DNA from: Holophagae bacterium | Lineage (GTDB): Bacteria; Acidobacteriota; Holophagae; Acanthopleuribacterales; Acanthopleuribacteraceae | DNA: 64,000 bases | Direction of reading: 5' to 3' | NCBI GenBank assembly: GCA_029263455.1 | Contig: JAJCXM010000034.1 | Span: forward strand, 248,001 to 312,000 | Notes under the pieces: model-generated | Seen by the model: the letters and a program-made list of their open reading frames with translations, nothing else | What the model was told of the DNA's origin: nothing | The model's database searches: none | Part shown: one piece after another, positions 36,025 through 44,986 of the stretch | Position numbering within the stretch: position 1 is the stretch's first letter | How the letters are laid out: each line of letters starts with the position of its first letter | Made by a program: the position numbers and the translations under genes

Positions 36025-37287
36025 TCACTCAACCACGAAGCTGGTCAACTCGACCGGCACCGGGCCACCATATCTTTGACCTTGAATACTTCCACCATCG
36101 GTATCAGTACCCGAAGAACCATTGCTCTGCCAGACAACCACTAAATCACCGTTGGCGTCAGCAGCGACCGCAGTGAATTGCTGGTTGTCGGTGGTATAAG
36201 AGTTGACTTGAAATTCGTCAAAGAAAGGCGTACCCATCGAATCAAATGCTCTAAATTGAATACTTTGTTGGGCACTGTCGGTGCCTGTCGAGAAGGTCGA
36301 CCCAAAGGAGAAGAGGTAGTTATCGTTATCGTCACGACCAACAGCAACGAAAATTTGGCTACCGGTTGTAAAAGCATTGACGCCAAACTCGGTACCAAGA
36401 GGCGTGCCATCAGCCGCATAGCGCTGCGCTTGAATCGTTTGAACGTTAGCTGGTGAGAATGCCGCGCTTTCCCAAGCGATCACGAATTCACCTGTTGATA
36501 ACATGGCAACGGCTGGTCCATTTTGGTTGCCAGTGGTTTCCGAATTCACCTGGAATTGGCCACCGACTGTTGCACCAGCAGAATTGTAGAGCTGAGCCTG
36601 AATACTACCCAAACTGGTGTCTGTACCCGACGAACCGTTACTGAACCAAGTAATCACATATTCACCGGTTGGCGACATGCCTATCGCATTCGAATTCTGA
36701 TTTGAAGTGGAATAAGTATTCACCTGAAATGGGGCTGTTAAGGCTGCGCCGGCATTGTCATAGCGACGTGCAAATATATTGTTACTCTCGCGCCAACTCA
36801 CCACAAAGTCTCCGTCGGAATCCATTCCAATATCCGGCGAATAAGCATAAGTTGTTGTGCTGACCACAAATTCGGAGCCCAATGTGCTGCTATCAGCTTG
36901 ATAGCGTTGACCACGAACATTGGCGCCATAAGTGTTCCAAACCACTACAAAATCACCGTTCGTTTCCGTAGCTACGGCTGCTGGGTAGTTATTTTGAGTC
37001 GTATAAGTGTTTACCTGAAATTGGCTACCGATAGTCGAACCATCGGCCGCATACACTTGACCTTGAGTGCTTGTACCATCCGTATCGGTGCCCGAAGATC
37101 CACCGCTGCTCCAGACGACGACAAAATCACCATTCGCGGCTTTTGCCACATCGGGAGCGCCCTGCCCAGAAGTTGTATATGAATTGACTTGGAATTCACT
37201 GCCTGCTGTGGTCGGTTGTGCGTAACACAGAGTTGACACAAGCAACAAAATAAATAGATTGACGGCCCGACTGCGGAAGTAAAGCAT
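36025..37287 (-). CDS. Secreted predicted seven-bladed beta-propeller
   Basis: 420 residues with a signal peptide (VNLFILLLVSTLCYAQP). Seven repeats of about 48-58 residues follow, each with G--FQVN-YTT, then A-A--GDFVVVW, then QGQ-Y-ADG. Seven such four-strand units suggest a closed propeller. GSSGTDTDG loops, rich in Asp and Ser, could bind calcium. The protein ends VPVELTSFVVE, a sequence that in Bacteroidota type IX substrates usually precedes further C-terminal domains; here it is the terminus. ATG 37287 has AAGGA about 8 bases before. Probably cell-surface or secreted; ligand unknown. Confidence 0.7.
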   Translation of the reverse strand: MLYFRSRAVNLFILLLVSTLCYAQPTTAGSEFQVNSYTTSGQGAPDVAKAANGDFVVVWSSGGSSGTDTDGTSTQGQVYAADGSTIGSQFQVNTYTTQNNYPAAVATETNGDFVVVWNTYGANVRGQRYQADSSTLGSEFVVSTTTYAYSPDIGMDSDGDFVVSWRESNNIFARRYDNAGAALTAPFQVNTYSTSNQNSNAIGMSPTGEYVITWFSNGSSGTDTSLGSIQAQLYNSAGATVGGQFQVNSETTGNQNGPAVAMLSTGEFVIAWESAAFSPANVQTIQAQRYAADGTPLGTEFGVNAFTTGSQIFVAVGRDDNDNYLFSFGSTFSTGTDSAQQSIQFRAFDSMGTPFFDEFQVNSYTTDNQQFTAVAADANGDLVVVWQSNGSSGTDTDGGSIQGQRYGGPVPVELTSFVVE

Positions 37288-37429
37288 TTAGATAATCCTT
37301 AAACAGAATTCCGGAGCATCTCGAATGTTTGACTCACATCATTCATTCCCGATTCCGGTTACATCTATTAGCAACGAAAACGGGCTGGAATCAGGTCGCA
37401 AAAAGTTTTGGTTATGTGTAAATAATTGC

Positions 37430-40333
37430 TTAAGGACTGGCCGATACCCTACACAGCCAATCAAGCGCTATTTCAGTAATGCTGTAACCCGATCCGCGAG
37501 ACATAAGTAGCGCTTGATGGTACGTACGTAGGCGTTCGATATAACTCCTGTCACCCAATTGCACCTTGGCGTAACTCAATGATGCTAGCGCACGCGCCAT
37601 TCGGAAGTCATCATCGGGCAATCCGTAGCGACGACTGATATCGACGGCCTCAGAAGCACAACTTACCGCCTTTTCGAATGCTTCGTTTTCGGCATGGACC
37701 TCAGCCAATCCTGAAAGCCATTTGGCCAATCTAAGTTCGTTCACATTCATGGCATCAGGTCCTGATGATTCAACCAATTTACGCGCCAGTTCTACCGCCA
37801 GCACCCTCGTTGAAACCGCCTCAGCAAATCTTTCCTGTAGCATCAAAGCGTTACCCAGAAGATGTAAGTCGCCAATGTAATTGGGGTGATTGCGACCAAG
37901 TGCTACTTCATCGATCTCGAGTGCTTCTCGAAGGCAGAGCTCGGTAGAACCGGTCTTTCCCTGGAATTCATGAGCCATTGACAAGTTACGTAAACTGCCT
38001 GCCACCGAACGATGGTTTGGCCCTAGTAGTTTTCGTTGTAGCTCGACAACTTCAGCCAAATGTATCTCTGCTTGGCCCGGTTCACCGGCAAAATTGAGGG
38101 TCGCGCCCAGATTGGCAAGGCTAGCGACGACCTCAGGATGAACCTCACCATAAATGGTCTTCTTGAGTTCAACGCAGCGTGCAAAAACTGCGGCAGCTTC
38201 ATGGAAGTGCCGCTGTTGAAACTGCACGCCTGCCAAATTTGAAAGCGATTTAAGCACACGCGGATGGCTCGCAGGAAATAGCCTTTCGTCGATCGCAACT
38301 GCCTCCTGTGCCAAGCTTTCGGCACGGTCGACTTGCTGCAGGTGCAATTTAACAATAACGAAATGCGAAATAATGGTACTGAGCTGCGAAGATGGTTGGC
38401 CAGAGGCCAATTTCTTTGACATTTCATAGGCCAGCTCTAAGGACTTATTGGCCTCATCATATTGAGCGGAATCATCTAAAATAGCGCCCAAATTAGACCA
38501 ACATTCCGCCACCAATTCGTGTTCGGGTCCAAACAAAGTTTGACGCGTTGATAGAGCGTCCCGTGCCCAAAGCTCCGCCTCTTCGCAGTCGCCCAGCGCC
38601 TTTAAGCACCACGCCATCATGACTTTAAATTCTGCAAGATCCCCTGATTCCAACTGACGGCTCTTGTCTTGGACAACGTCCTCAATGACTTCTATGGCTT
38701 CGGCGTATAGACCCAGTTCGTATTTGGATTTAGCCAGATATAGGTGTGCACGATCTCGCGCTTCAAACGTGAGCGGCAGCGACGGATCACTCACTACTGA
38801 ATGAAGCAAATTTGCCGAAGTATCATAATCACCCAGCGAGTGGTAAAGCCTACCAAGAGTTACAAGAATTCGACTGCGTAACACGTTCTGTTGCTTTAGG
38901 TCCGTTTCGACAGCAAGTCGCATGCGATCAATGTCTTCGCGACGCAGATCCTTATTGGTTTCGTTACTACCGATCTCTCGTTCGAACATAGAGCGCACCA
39001 GGAATTCGGTTGCCGCTTGTGTGGTCTTTCGTTCGTTCTCTGCCGCTACACTGCCTCGCCAAACTGAAAACCCACTCGCGCCCATTGCCATGGTTATTAC
39101 CAACCCGATGGCAAAAGCCTGCTTATGACGTCGTACAAATCGGCCCATGAGATAAGGAAATGTTGGCGCACGTGCTTTGACCGGCAACCCAAGTAGGAAT
39201 GATTCCAAGTCCATGCGAAATGCTTCCACCGACTGGTATCTGCGTTTTGCTGATACTTCCAGTGCCTTGGCCACGATCAAATCTAAATCACCACTTAAGC
39301 GTGTTCGCATTTGATTGGGAGACACGGCACGTGCCTTGGCTTGTTCCAACGCGTCGGTTGACGACCAATGTGCATGCTGTGCGCTTGCATTCAAATGATT
39401 GCTACGCTGAAGATCATCTATGATTTCTTTGCTTGAAAGCCCTTGCCAATCTCTTGGGCGAACGCCTGCTAATAACTCATAAAGGATGACGCCCAACGAA
39501 TAGACGTCTGACGAGGTTGTATTCTTTTGGCCTGCAATCAATTCAGGACTTGCATAATTTAGCGTCAACCGACGATCAGAAGGATGTGTCGTCGTATTCT
39601 GAGATTTAGTGGTGCTGACAGGTTTGGCTATTCCAAAATCGATGAGCTTGATGTCACCTTCGGCAGTCACCAGAATATTATCCGGCTTCAAATCACGATG
39701 GACAATTAGGTTTTGATGGGCATATTCAACGGCTTCACACACTTTGCTAAACAATTTCAAGCGATCATCGACGCGCATTGTCTTATCGTCGCAATACACC
39801 GTGATTGGCGATCCGATTACTTTCTCCATTAATATATAGGCATGTCCCGTTTTCGTTTGCCCAGCTTTGACAAAACCCGCTATAGCGGGATGGTCCAATT
39901 GCTGGAGCAGAGCCTGTTCTCGCTGCGCTACTTCTATTTGGTCTGACGGTGATTCATCACCCCATAACAGTTTCAATGCCATTTCTTGTTCAGGCTGGTC
40001 GTCGGACGTCACATCCAAAACGACACTTGTCCCACCAATCCCCAATACAGAGTGCACTTGAAATCCATCAAACGACCGGCCGACCCATTCCCGTCCCAAA
40101 CCATCGCCCGACAAACTCAATAGCGGTGATTCCAAAAAATCACCTTCAATCGCCGACTGATCGTGAAAAGCCAACATGCTTTCAACTTGCTCTTTTAACT
40201 CCTGTTTGCCAGCTAAGCGAGTTTCGATCAGTTGGTGACGCTTGTCTCCTGCGACACTCAAACAGTCATGGAAAAGGTCCCGAACAACACGTTGGTGGTC
40301 CTCAGGGTGATTGGGTTCATCTAGGCTATTCAC
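37430..40333 (-). CDS. Membrane Ser/Thr protein kinase with TPR sensor domain
   Basis: 967 residues starting at GTG 40333, which overlaps the sigma-factor stop (GTGA) and has GAGG 9 bases before. The kinase domain (about 85-370) is intact: LGIGGTSVV loop, MALKLL Lys, IVHRDLKPDNILV catalytic loop, LIDFGIAKP metal site and NYASPEL. One membrane span (FAIGLVITMAMGASGFSVW, about 405-425) is followed by some 530 residues of TPR repeats with a kinesin-light-chain pattern (HP-VLKSLSNLAGVQFQQRHF, HPEVVASLANLGATLNF), probably periplasmic. The kinase is cytoplasmic. It most likely acts on the co-encoded ECF sigma factor. Input signal unknown. Confidence 0.9.
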   Translation of the reverse strand: MNSLDEPNHPEDHQRVVRDLFHDCLSVAGDKRHQLIETRLAGKQELKEQVESMLAFHDQSAIEGDFLESPLLSLSGDGLGREWVGRSFDGFQVHSVLGIGGTSVVLDVTSDDQPEQEMALKLLWGDESPSDQIEVAQREQALLQQLDHPAIAGFVKAGQTKTGHAYILMEKVIGSPITVYCDDKTMRVDDRLKLFSKVCEAVEYAHQNLIVHRDLKPDNILVTAEGDIKLIDFGIAKPVSTTKSQNTTTHPSDRRLTLNYASPELIAGQKNTTSSDVYSLGVILYELLAGVRPRDWQGLSSKEIIDDLQRSNHLNASAQHAHWSSTDALEQAKARAVSPNQMRTRLSGDLDLIVAKALEVSAKRRYQSVEAFRMDLESFLLGLPVKARAPTFPYLMGRFVRRHKQAFAIGLVITMAMGASGFSVWRGSVAAENERKTTQAATEFLVRSMFEREIGSNETNKDLRREDIDRMRLAVETDLKQQNVLRSRILVTLGRLYHSLGDYDTSANLLHSVVSDPSLPLTFEARDRAHLYLAKSKYELGLYAEAIEVIEDVVQDKSRQLESGDLAEFKVMMAWCLKALGDCEEAELWARDALSTRQTLFGPEHELVAECWSNLGAILDDSAQYDEANKSLELAYEMSKKLASGQPSSQLSTIISHFVIVKLHLQQVDRAESLAQEAVAIDERLFPASHPRVLKSLSNLAGVQFQQRHFHEAAAVFARCVELKKTIYGEVHPEVVASLANLGATLNFAGEPGQAEIHLAEVVELQRKLLGPNHRSVAGSLRNLSMAHEFQGKTGSTELCLREALEIDEVALGRNHPNYIGDLHLLGNALMLQERFAEAVSTRVLAVELARKLVESSGPDAMNVNELRLAKWLSGLAEVHAENEAFEKAVSCASEAVDISRRYGLPDDDFRMARALASLSYAKVQLGDRSYIERLRTYHQALLMSRGSGYSITEIALDWLCRVSASP

Positions 40334-40929
40334 GAATCTGCGCCTCGCAATTCCCACCTCAAGCTAGCCTTCGCATAGGCCCACATCTTGACAGTGGTGG
40401 TTCGACCCAAATTGAGCGATTTCGCTGCTTCATCAATGCTTAGGCCGCAAAAATATCTTAGCTCTACTAACTTAGATGCAATAGGGTCCTTCAACTCGAG
40501 CTTTGTCAAAGCCTGATCAATGGCCAAAATATCCGCCGTCGAGCGCTCCTGACTAAGAGCCAGGCCCTCATGAAACTCCACAAATTCTTTTTGGCCACCG
40601 CGCTTCTCGCTATTATGCCGACGCGCAGCATCAACTAACACCTGCCGTACAAGCATTGCTGCGACAGCCAGGAATTGACTGTGGTTTTCCCACTCGTAAT
40701 GTTGCACATTTCTCAATCGCAGGTAAGTTTCAGACACGAGTTCGGTTAACTGAATTCGACTTGGATGGTGGCTTCGAAGAACATTGGCAGCCAAACCGCG
40801 AAGCTTTGGATAAACACGTTCAATTAGTTCTCGGCCCGCTTCCTCGTTGCCAGCGCTCCAAGCACAAAGTAGCCGGGTCAGTGGACCCAACGTGGTTTGT
40901 GACGTATCTCTGCAAGCAGGTTCAGACAT
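40330..40929 (-). CDS. ECF sigma factor, kinase-associated type
   Basis: 199 residues. Region 2 has the pattern LTELVSETYLRLR where ordinary ECF factors have DAEDLvQe.flr; the Asp-rich part is replaced and a Thr (Thr62) lies there. Region 4 is clear: LVELRYFCGLSIDEAAKSLN, then LGRTTTVKMWAYAKASL as the DNA-binding helix-turn-helix. No anti-sigma gene is adjacent. The 4-base overlap with the kinase gene and the missing acidic residues fit the ECF43-like group, in which kinase phosphorylation of a Thr in this region replaces the negative charge (established for EcfP/PknT of Vibrio parahaemolyticus). Assignment to that group is inference. Confidence 0.85.
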   Translation of the reverse strand: MSEPACRDTSQTTLGPLTRLLCAWSAGNEEAGRELIERVYPKLRGLAANVLRSHHPSRIQLTELVSETYLRLRNVQHYEWENHSQFLAVAAMLVRQVLVDAARRHNSEKRGGQKEFVEFHEGLALSQERSTADILAIDQALTKLELKDPIASKLVELRYFCGLSIDEAAKSLNLGRTTTVKMWAYAKASLRWELRGADS

Positions 40930-41024
40930 TTACACCTCGAAAATTCGTTTGAAACTGTTTAAACAAAAAGATCGCTATGCCCACAATCTACCACAAATTT
41001 AGAACAAGACTCACTTAGCGTTGG

Positions 41025-41050
41025 CTGACAGATTGGGTCCTATCTGTTAG
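41025..41050. promoter_or_regulatory. Inverted repeat in the ECF/NTF2 divergent promoter region
   Basis: CT-ACAGAT (41025-41033) mirrors ATCTGT-AG (41042-41050) around an 8-base spacer; eight of nine arm positions pair. It lies 30 bases before ATG 41080 and about 95 bases before the ECF start on the other strand. A TGTTTAAACA palindrome is also present at 40956-40965, close to the ECF gene. Either could be a binding site for a dimeric regulator; none is known. Confidence 0.4.
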
Positions 41051-41079
41051 GCTTTGCTGGATTGATATTTGGGTGAATT

Positions 41080-41496
41080 ATGGGTGATATTGACGATTTA
41101 GTAACAGCACTCTATGAATGTGTTTCTTTCACTGCAAATGGTCGACCTGACTGGGACGGTTTACGCGGGCTGTTCCTGGAAGGCGCTCAATTGGTCAAAG
41201 CAGACGATGATATACAACCTGATAAATCAAAACTGAGCGTCGATAGATTTATCGCATTGTCTGAATCGTTTCTAAGACAAAGTGACCTTATTAATACGGG
41301 TTTTCGTGAAGTGGAAACCATGCGCAGAACAGAACGTTACGAACGCATAGCCCATGTCTTTAGCAGCTACGAAGCGCACGCCGACGCCGAGGAAAAGAGC
41401 CTCATCGCCCGCGGCTCCAACAGTATCCAAATGGTCTTGCAGCATAAACGATGGTGGATCGTTTCTTTACTGTGGGACGAAGAACGACTCGACTAG
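41080..41496 (+). CDS. NTF2-like (SnoaL-type) protein
   Basis: 138 residues, no signal peptide. PDWDGLRGLFLEGAQLVK at the start, FREVETMRRTERYERIAHVF in the middle and SNSIQMVLQHKRWWIVSLLW at the end form the helix-strand pattern of NTF2-like proteins; the 'RG.nSiQ...-RWwIvsl.Wd.E' ending is common in hypothetical members of this superfamily. No catalytic residues can be named. It is divergently transcribed from the ECF-sigma/kinase operon and stands 90 bases before the GntR-type regulator. Confidence 0.7.
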   Translation: MGDIDDLVTALYECVSFTANGRPDWDGLRGLFLEGAQLVKADDDIQPDKSKLSVDRFIALSESFLRQSDLINTGFREVETMRRTERYERIAHVFSSYEAHADAEEKSLIARGSNSIQMVLQHKRWWIVSLLWDEERLD

Positions 41497-41548
41497 TTAA
41501 ATAGTTCGAGATCTTTTGTATTGCATGCAACCTTGCCCTGATGTTAGC

Positions 41549-41566
41549 GTATTAGTTGACTAATAC
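41549..41566. promoter_or_regulatory. Perfect dyad upstream of the YtrA-type regulator
   Basis: GTATTAGT-TG-ACTAATAC is an exact inverted repeat with 8-base arms, ending 20 bases before ATG 41587. GntR proteins bind such dyads as dimers, so this is the likely autoregulatory operator. TTGACT inside it could be a -35 element, but no good -10 follows at the right distance. A separate TTGCATGCAA palindrome lies at 41521-41530. Confidence 0.6.
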
Positions 41567-41586
41567 ACCAACACGGTCGTAGGGTT

Positions 41587-41967
41587 ATGCTCATTCAAGT
41601 AGAACATCATTCCGGTGTGCCGGTTTATCGCCAAATCATTGAACAGATTTCGTTTCATATCGCATCTGGGTTAGTGCAGGTGGGAGATGAGCTGCCTTCC
41701 GTTCGCCACCTCTCTAAGGAACTGCACATCAATCCCATGACCATATCCAAAGCTTTTTCGTTCTTGGAGCATGACGGTCTGGTTGAAAGGCGACCGGGAC
41801 GACCGTTAGTCGTCGCGCAACAGCCTGAACCCCAAGAATACACACAGAAATTGGCGCTAGTGACGGAGGAGATAAGGGCAATAACGCTCAAATCCATTCA
41901 ACTTGGCTTGACCTTTGAACAGATGCAGACCGAATTCAAACGACTATGGGACGAGGTAGATTCATGA
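41587..41967 (+). CDS. GntR-family regulator, YtrA type
   Basis: 126 residues. The winged helix-turn-helix is complete: PVYRQIIEQISFHIASGLVQ, GDELPSVRHLSKELHINPMT and ISKAFSFLEHDGLVERRPGR. Only a short helical tail of about 45 residues follows instead of a ligand domain, which is the YtrA subgroup of GntR. These usually repress an adjacent ABC transporter operon induced by envelope stress. The stop overlaps the ATG of the ABC ATPase (ATGA), matching that arrangement. Confidence 0.9.
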   Translation: MLIQVEHHSGVPVYRQIIEQISFHIASGLVQVGDELPSVRHLSKELHINPMTISKAFSFLEHDGLVERRPGRPLVVAQQPEPQEYTQKLALVTEEIRAITLKSIQLGLTFEQMQTEFKRLWDEVDS

Positions 41968-42830
41968 CCACATGTGAGACCTTGAAACTCACTAAGAAAT
42001 TTGGCTCAAATATCGCCCTGGATGAGGTTAGTGTTTCATTCAAGGAAGGATCCGTCGTTGGTCTTATCGGCCTCAACGGCAGCGGAAAAACGACCTTATT
42101 GCGTCATCTAACGGGCATGATTCTGCCCACCTCTGGTCAGTGTTTGACCTTTGGCAAGCAGGCCCATCAGCTTGAATCTCCCGATCTCGAACGCATAGGT
42201 TTTGTGCACCAGGAACAACGCCTGCTTGAGTGGTTCACGGTAAGCCAGCAACTGGATTATCTTTCTCGATTCTTCAAACGTTGGGATGCAGACTTGCAAA
42301 AGCGACTGTTAAGGGATTTTGATCTAAACCCTAAGGCAAGAATCGGCGCCCTTTCACCCGGTAACTTACAGAAACTCTCGGTGATTGCTGGGGCGTGCCA
42401 TCGTCCTGACTTTCTCATCATGGATGAGCCTGCTAGTTCGATGGATCCGATCGCACGCAAGGCATTTTTGGCCCTACTATTCGAACTTTTAGAGAGCGAA
42501 AATCAAACGGTTGTCATTTCTTCTCATGTTTTAACGGACATTGAGAAAGTCGTGGATCACGTGGCCTGTTTACATCAAGGTCGTTTGATAGAAGATATGC
42601 CGTTAGATGAACTACGCGAGTCGTTTAGTGAATGGAACCTGATCGGGGCAACCACATTGCCCGTAGATGTCACTTACAGTCTTGACTGTCAAAGCTATCA
42701 GGGCGGCATCAAACTCATCGTACGCAACCCAACAGAGACGGGCCAGGCTCTTGCAAAACGATTGGGCGCCGTATGGCAGTCAAGGCCACTCAATTTAGAC
42801 GAAATATTCCCGCTTTTGGTAGGCAAATAG
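41964..42830 (+). CDS. ABC transporter ATPase
   Basis: 288 residues from ATG 41964, which overlaps the regulator stop. Walker A GLNGSGKTTLL, Q-loop region VHQEQRLLEW, signature LSPGNLQKL (a non-standard form of LSGGQ), Walker B FLIMDEPASSMD and switch VVISSHVL are present. The C-terminal 75 residues are an extra domain seen in exporter ATPases (LDEIFPLLVG at the end). It pairs with the membrane protein that starts 3 bases downstream. Substrate unknown; YtrA-controlled transporters often answer cell-wall-active compounds. Confidence 0.9.
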   Translation: MTTCETLKLTKKFGSNIALDEVSVSFKEGSVVGLIGLNGSGKTTLLRHLTGMILPTSGQCLTFGKQAHQLESPDLERIGFVHQEQRLLEWFTVSQQLDYLSRFFKRWDADLQKRLLRDFDLNPKARIGALSPGNLQKLSVIAGACHRPDFLIMDEPASSMDPIARKAFLALLFELLESENQTVVISSHVLTDIEKVVDHVACLHQGRLIEDMPLDELRESFSEWNLIGATTLPVDVTYSLDCQSYQGGIKLIVRNPTETGQALAKRLGAVWQSRPLNLDEIFPLLVGK

Positions 42831-42832
42831 AA

Positions 42833-44167
42833 GTGTCACGTTTGTACTTTTCCCTGCTCTGGCGTCCGGGAACACTGCTTTGGTTGTTCTGGATTGCGGG
42901 TATCAATATGGGTTTCTCGAATTTCGACTTTGGACGTCAAATTCTACTTGCAGTCACGCCCCTATTTGGCGGATTACTGCTCGCCCAGCCAGTCAGAGAT
43001 TTGCAATCGCGCGATATGTCCTGGGTACTGCCGTCCCTTAGACGTCGGCTGTTTCCGTCACTGATCGTAATGTTGGCCCTTTGCAGTGCAATCACTGTAT
43101 TGGCGTTACAACCCAAGCTACCTTTTGTTGTGGGTTTTGGCCTGGCATTCATGTTTGCCAGTATCGGCAGCTCACTCAAGACAGACCAAGTCGCCTTCGT
43201 TCAATTCAGACCAAATTTCTCGCTCGTCAGTTGGTCACTGTGTTTTGCGGCCTGTGTACGTTTTGATCTGGTGTTGCATATGGCAGCCACCCTGCCAATA
43301 CAAACGCTATTGGTTAGCACATTGGTGACCTGCATTTATTTACATCATGTCACCTCAATAGCGACGCACCGAACGCTCATGCAAGAGAACTTCTTCTCGC
43401 TGCTCAACTCGTTGAACCCTAAAGCACTCGGAACCTATACGCGTCAAATTAGAGCCTCAAGATCGAGTAACCGAGTTCATTCATTTGGATGGGTTCATTT
43501 TGGGATGGGCACTGCAGCTTGGATACGCGCGTCGTACTTGGAGTCATTTGGCTACTTGGGATTTGCACACTTTATGTTTCGATTTGTCCTAATAGTCGGC
43601 TTAATTACGCTGGGTCTCGGTGTGAGTTTCGCCAGAGGCATTTGGGGTTCACTCATTCCACTATTGGTGTTGGTTTTCGCTTTCCAATATCCTCTACGTG
43701 TTCGCGCCACCTTGCCACGTCCCATGGCACGCAAGAATTTGTGGCGATGTGTCTTGTGGGCATCTTGGGTTGAGACCATCGTTTTGATGTCCATCGTCGT
43801 CGCATTACTCAGCCTATTTGAGTTTTGGAAGCCTCCCGTTATTCAGGTTTCTGAACAGTTTCGTTTTGCTTACGAGTCTCCGCGCAATTTATGGCCATGG
43901 CTCGCTAGCACGTTCACTTTCTTGCCAATCAGCCAATACGCACGTCGTCGTTATGGTTTTTCGATTTCATCGATTCTGTTCGTTCTGGCTATCTCATTTT
44001 TTCTGACCACAGGCTACACGTGGTTACTCAGCAAAGGAACAGCTGATTTCAGTCCAATCGCACGAACATGTCTGATGGTGCTGGGCAGTTTAACTAGCCA
44101 CACGCTTTACGTTTTTCTGATTAGAAACTACGCCAAGAGCGTCGATATAAAACCAAACTCAACATAA
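42833..44167 (+). CDS. ABC transporter permease, multi-spanning
   Basis: 444 residues from GTG 42833; the frame is open further upstream but overlaps the ATPase gene. About ten to twelve hydrophobic segments with short loops are visible, beginning YFSLLWRPGTLLWLFWIAGI. FFSLLNSLNPKALGTYTRQI marks a cytoplasmic loop in the middle. No family name can be given from sequence alone. Its place in the GntR/ATPase operon makes it the membrane part of an ABC-2 type exporter. Confidence 0.75.
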   Translation: MSRLYFSLLWRPGTLLWLFWIAGINMGFSNFDFGRQILLAVTPLFGGLLLAQPVRDLQSRDMSWVLPSLRRRLFPSLIVMLALCSAITVLALQPKLPFVVGFGLAFMFASIGSSLKTDQVAFVQFRPNFSLVSWSLCFAACVRFDLVLHMAATLPIQTLLVSTLVTCIYLHHVTSIATHRTLMQENFFSLLNSLNPKALGTYTRQIRASRSSNRVHSFGWVHFGMGTAAWIRASYLESFGYLGFAHFMFRFVLIVGLITLGLGVSFARGIWGSLIPLLVLVFAFQYPLRVRATLPRPMARKNLWRCVLWASWVETIVLMSIVVALLSLFEFWKPPVIQVSEQFRFAYESPRNLWPWLASTFTFLPISQYARRRYGFSISSILFVLAISFFLTTGYTWLLSKGTADFSPIARTCLMVLGSLTSHTLYVFLIRNYAKSVDIKPNST

Positions 44168-44197
44168 CAAAGACTCAGGTTTTTCAAGGGGGACTCT

Positions 44198-44986
44198 ATG
44201 ATTGAAGTGATTAATCTTGAAAAGAAATTCAAGATTAAAAAGAAAAGAAAGAACAATTCGGAATTGGATCCGCGAGAACATGGCGGTTATTTCCATGCAG
44301 TGCGCAAGGTGGATTTCACCTGCCAGAATGGTCACATTCTTGGGCTGCTTGGTCCAAATGGCGCTGGCAAAACAACGGTGCTACGTATGCTCTCTACCGC
44401 GATTAAGCCAACGGCTGGCGAAATCAACATTCATGGGTTCAACGCCATCCATGATCCACTTGAGATTCGCAAGCAGATTGGATTCCTTTCAGGGGCTACG
44501 GGTCTTTACGGCCGCTTGACCGCTAAGGAGATGATCGTCTATTTCGGCCGCTTGCACGGCATGGACGCGCTCGCCTGTCAAAAGAGGCTCGAAAGCTTGG
44601 TGGACATATTAGAAATGGGCAGTTTCCTGGATCGTCGCAACGACAACCTCTCGGCCGGCATGAAACAGAAAGTCAATATTGCGCGCACCCTCATCCACGA
44701 CCCAAAAGTAATTGTCTTTGACGAGCCAACAACCGGCTTAGATGTAGCTGCTGCGGAAGCCATCATTCGCCTCATTGAACAATGTAAGAACGAAGGAAAA
44801 ACTGTGCTGTTCTCTACACACCACATGCATGAGGTGGAACGGCTATGCGACTCAATCGTGCTCATTCACGAAGGGCTAGTCACTTTTACGGGAACCGTGA
44901 CGCAAATGAAACACCAATCCGGCCAGGCCCAAATGGACAAAGCCTTTCTGGCGCTAATTGGTAAGGAGGACCTGCATGTTGCATAA
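44198..44986 (+). CDS. natA: ABC transporter ATPase, NatA-like
   Basis: 262 residues. Walker [15 protein letters not shown], signature [14 protein letters not shown], Walker [21 protein letters not shown] and switch [14 protein letters not shown] are all standard. A basic insertion ([14 protein letters not shown]) precedes the nucleotide fold. It resembles NatA, the ATPase of sodium-exporting ABC systems, mainly through its partner, a NatB-like permease starting 11 bases inside its 3' end. It may share a transcript with the preceding transporter genes (30-base gap; GGGGG-rich ribosome site before ATG). Confidence 0.88.
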   Translation: MIEVINLEKKFKIKKKRKNNSELDPREHGGYFHAVRKVDFTCQNGHILGLLGPNGAGKTTVLRMLSTAIKPTAGEINIHGFNAIHDPLEIRKQIGFLSGATGLYGRLTAKEMIVYFGRLHGMDALACQKRLESLVDILEMGSFLDRRNDNLSAGMKQKVNIARTLIHDPKVIVFDEPTTGLDVAAAEAIIRLIEQCKNEGKTVLFSTHHMHEVERLCDSIVLIHEGLVTFTGTVTQMKHQSGQAQMDKAFLALIGKEDLHVA

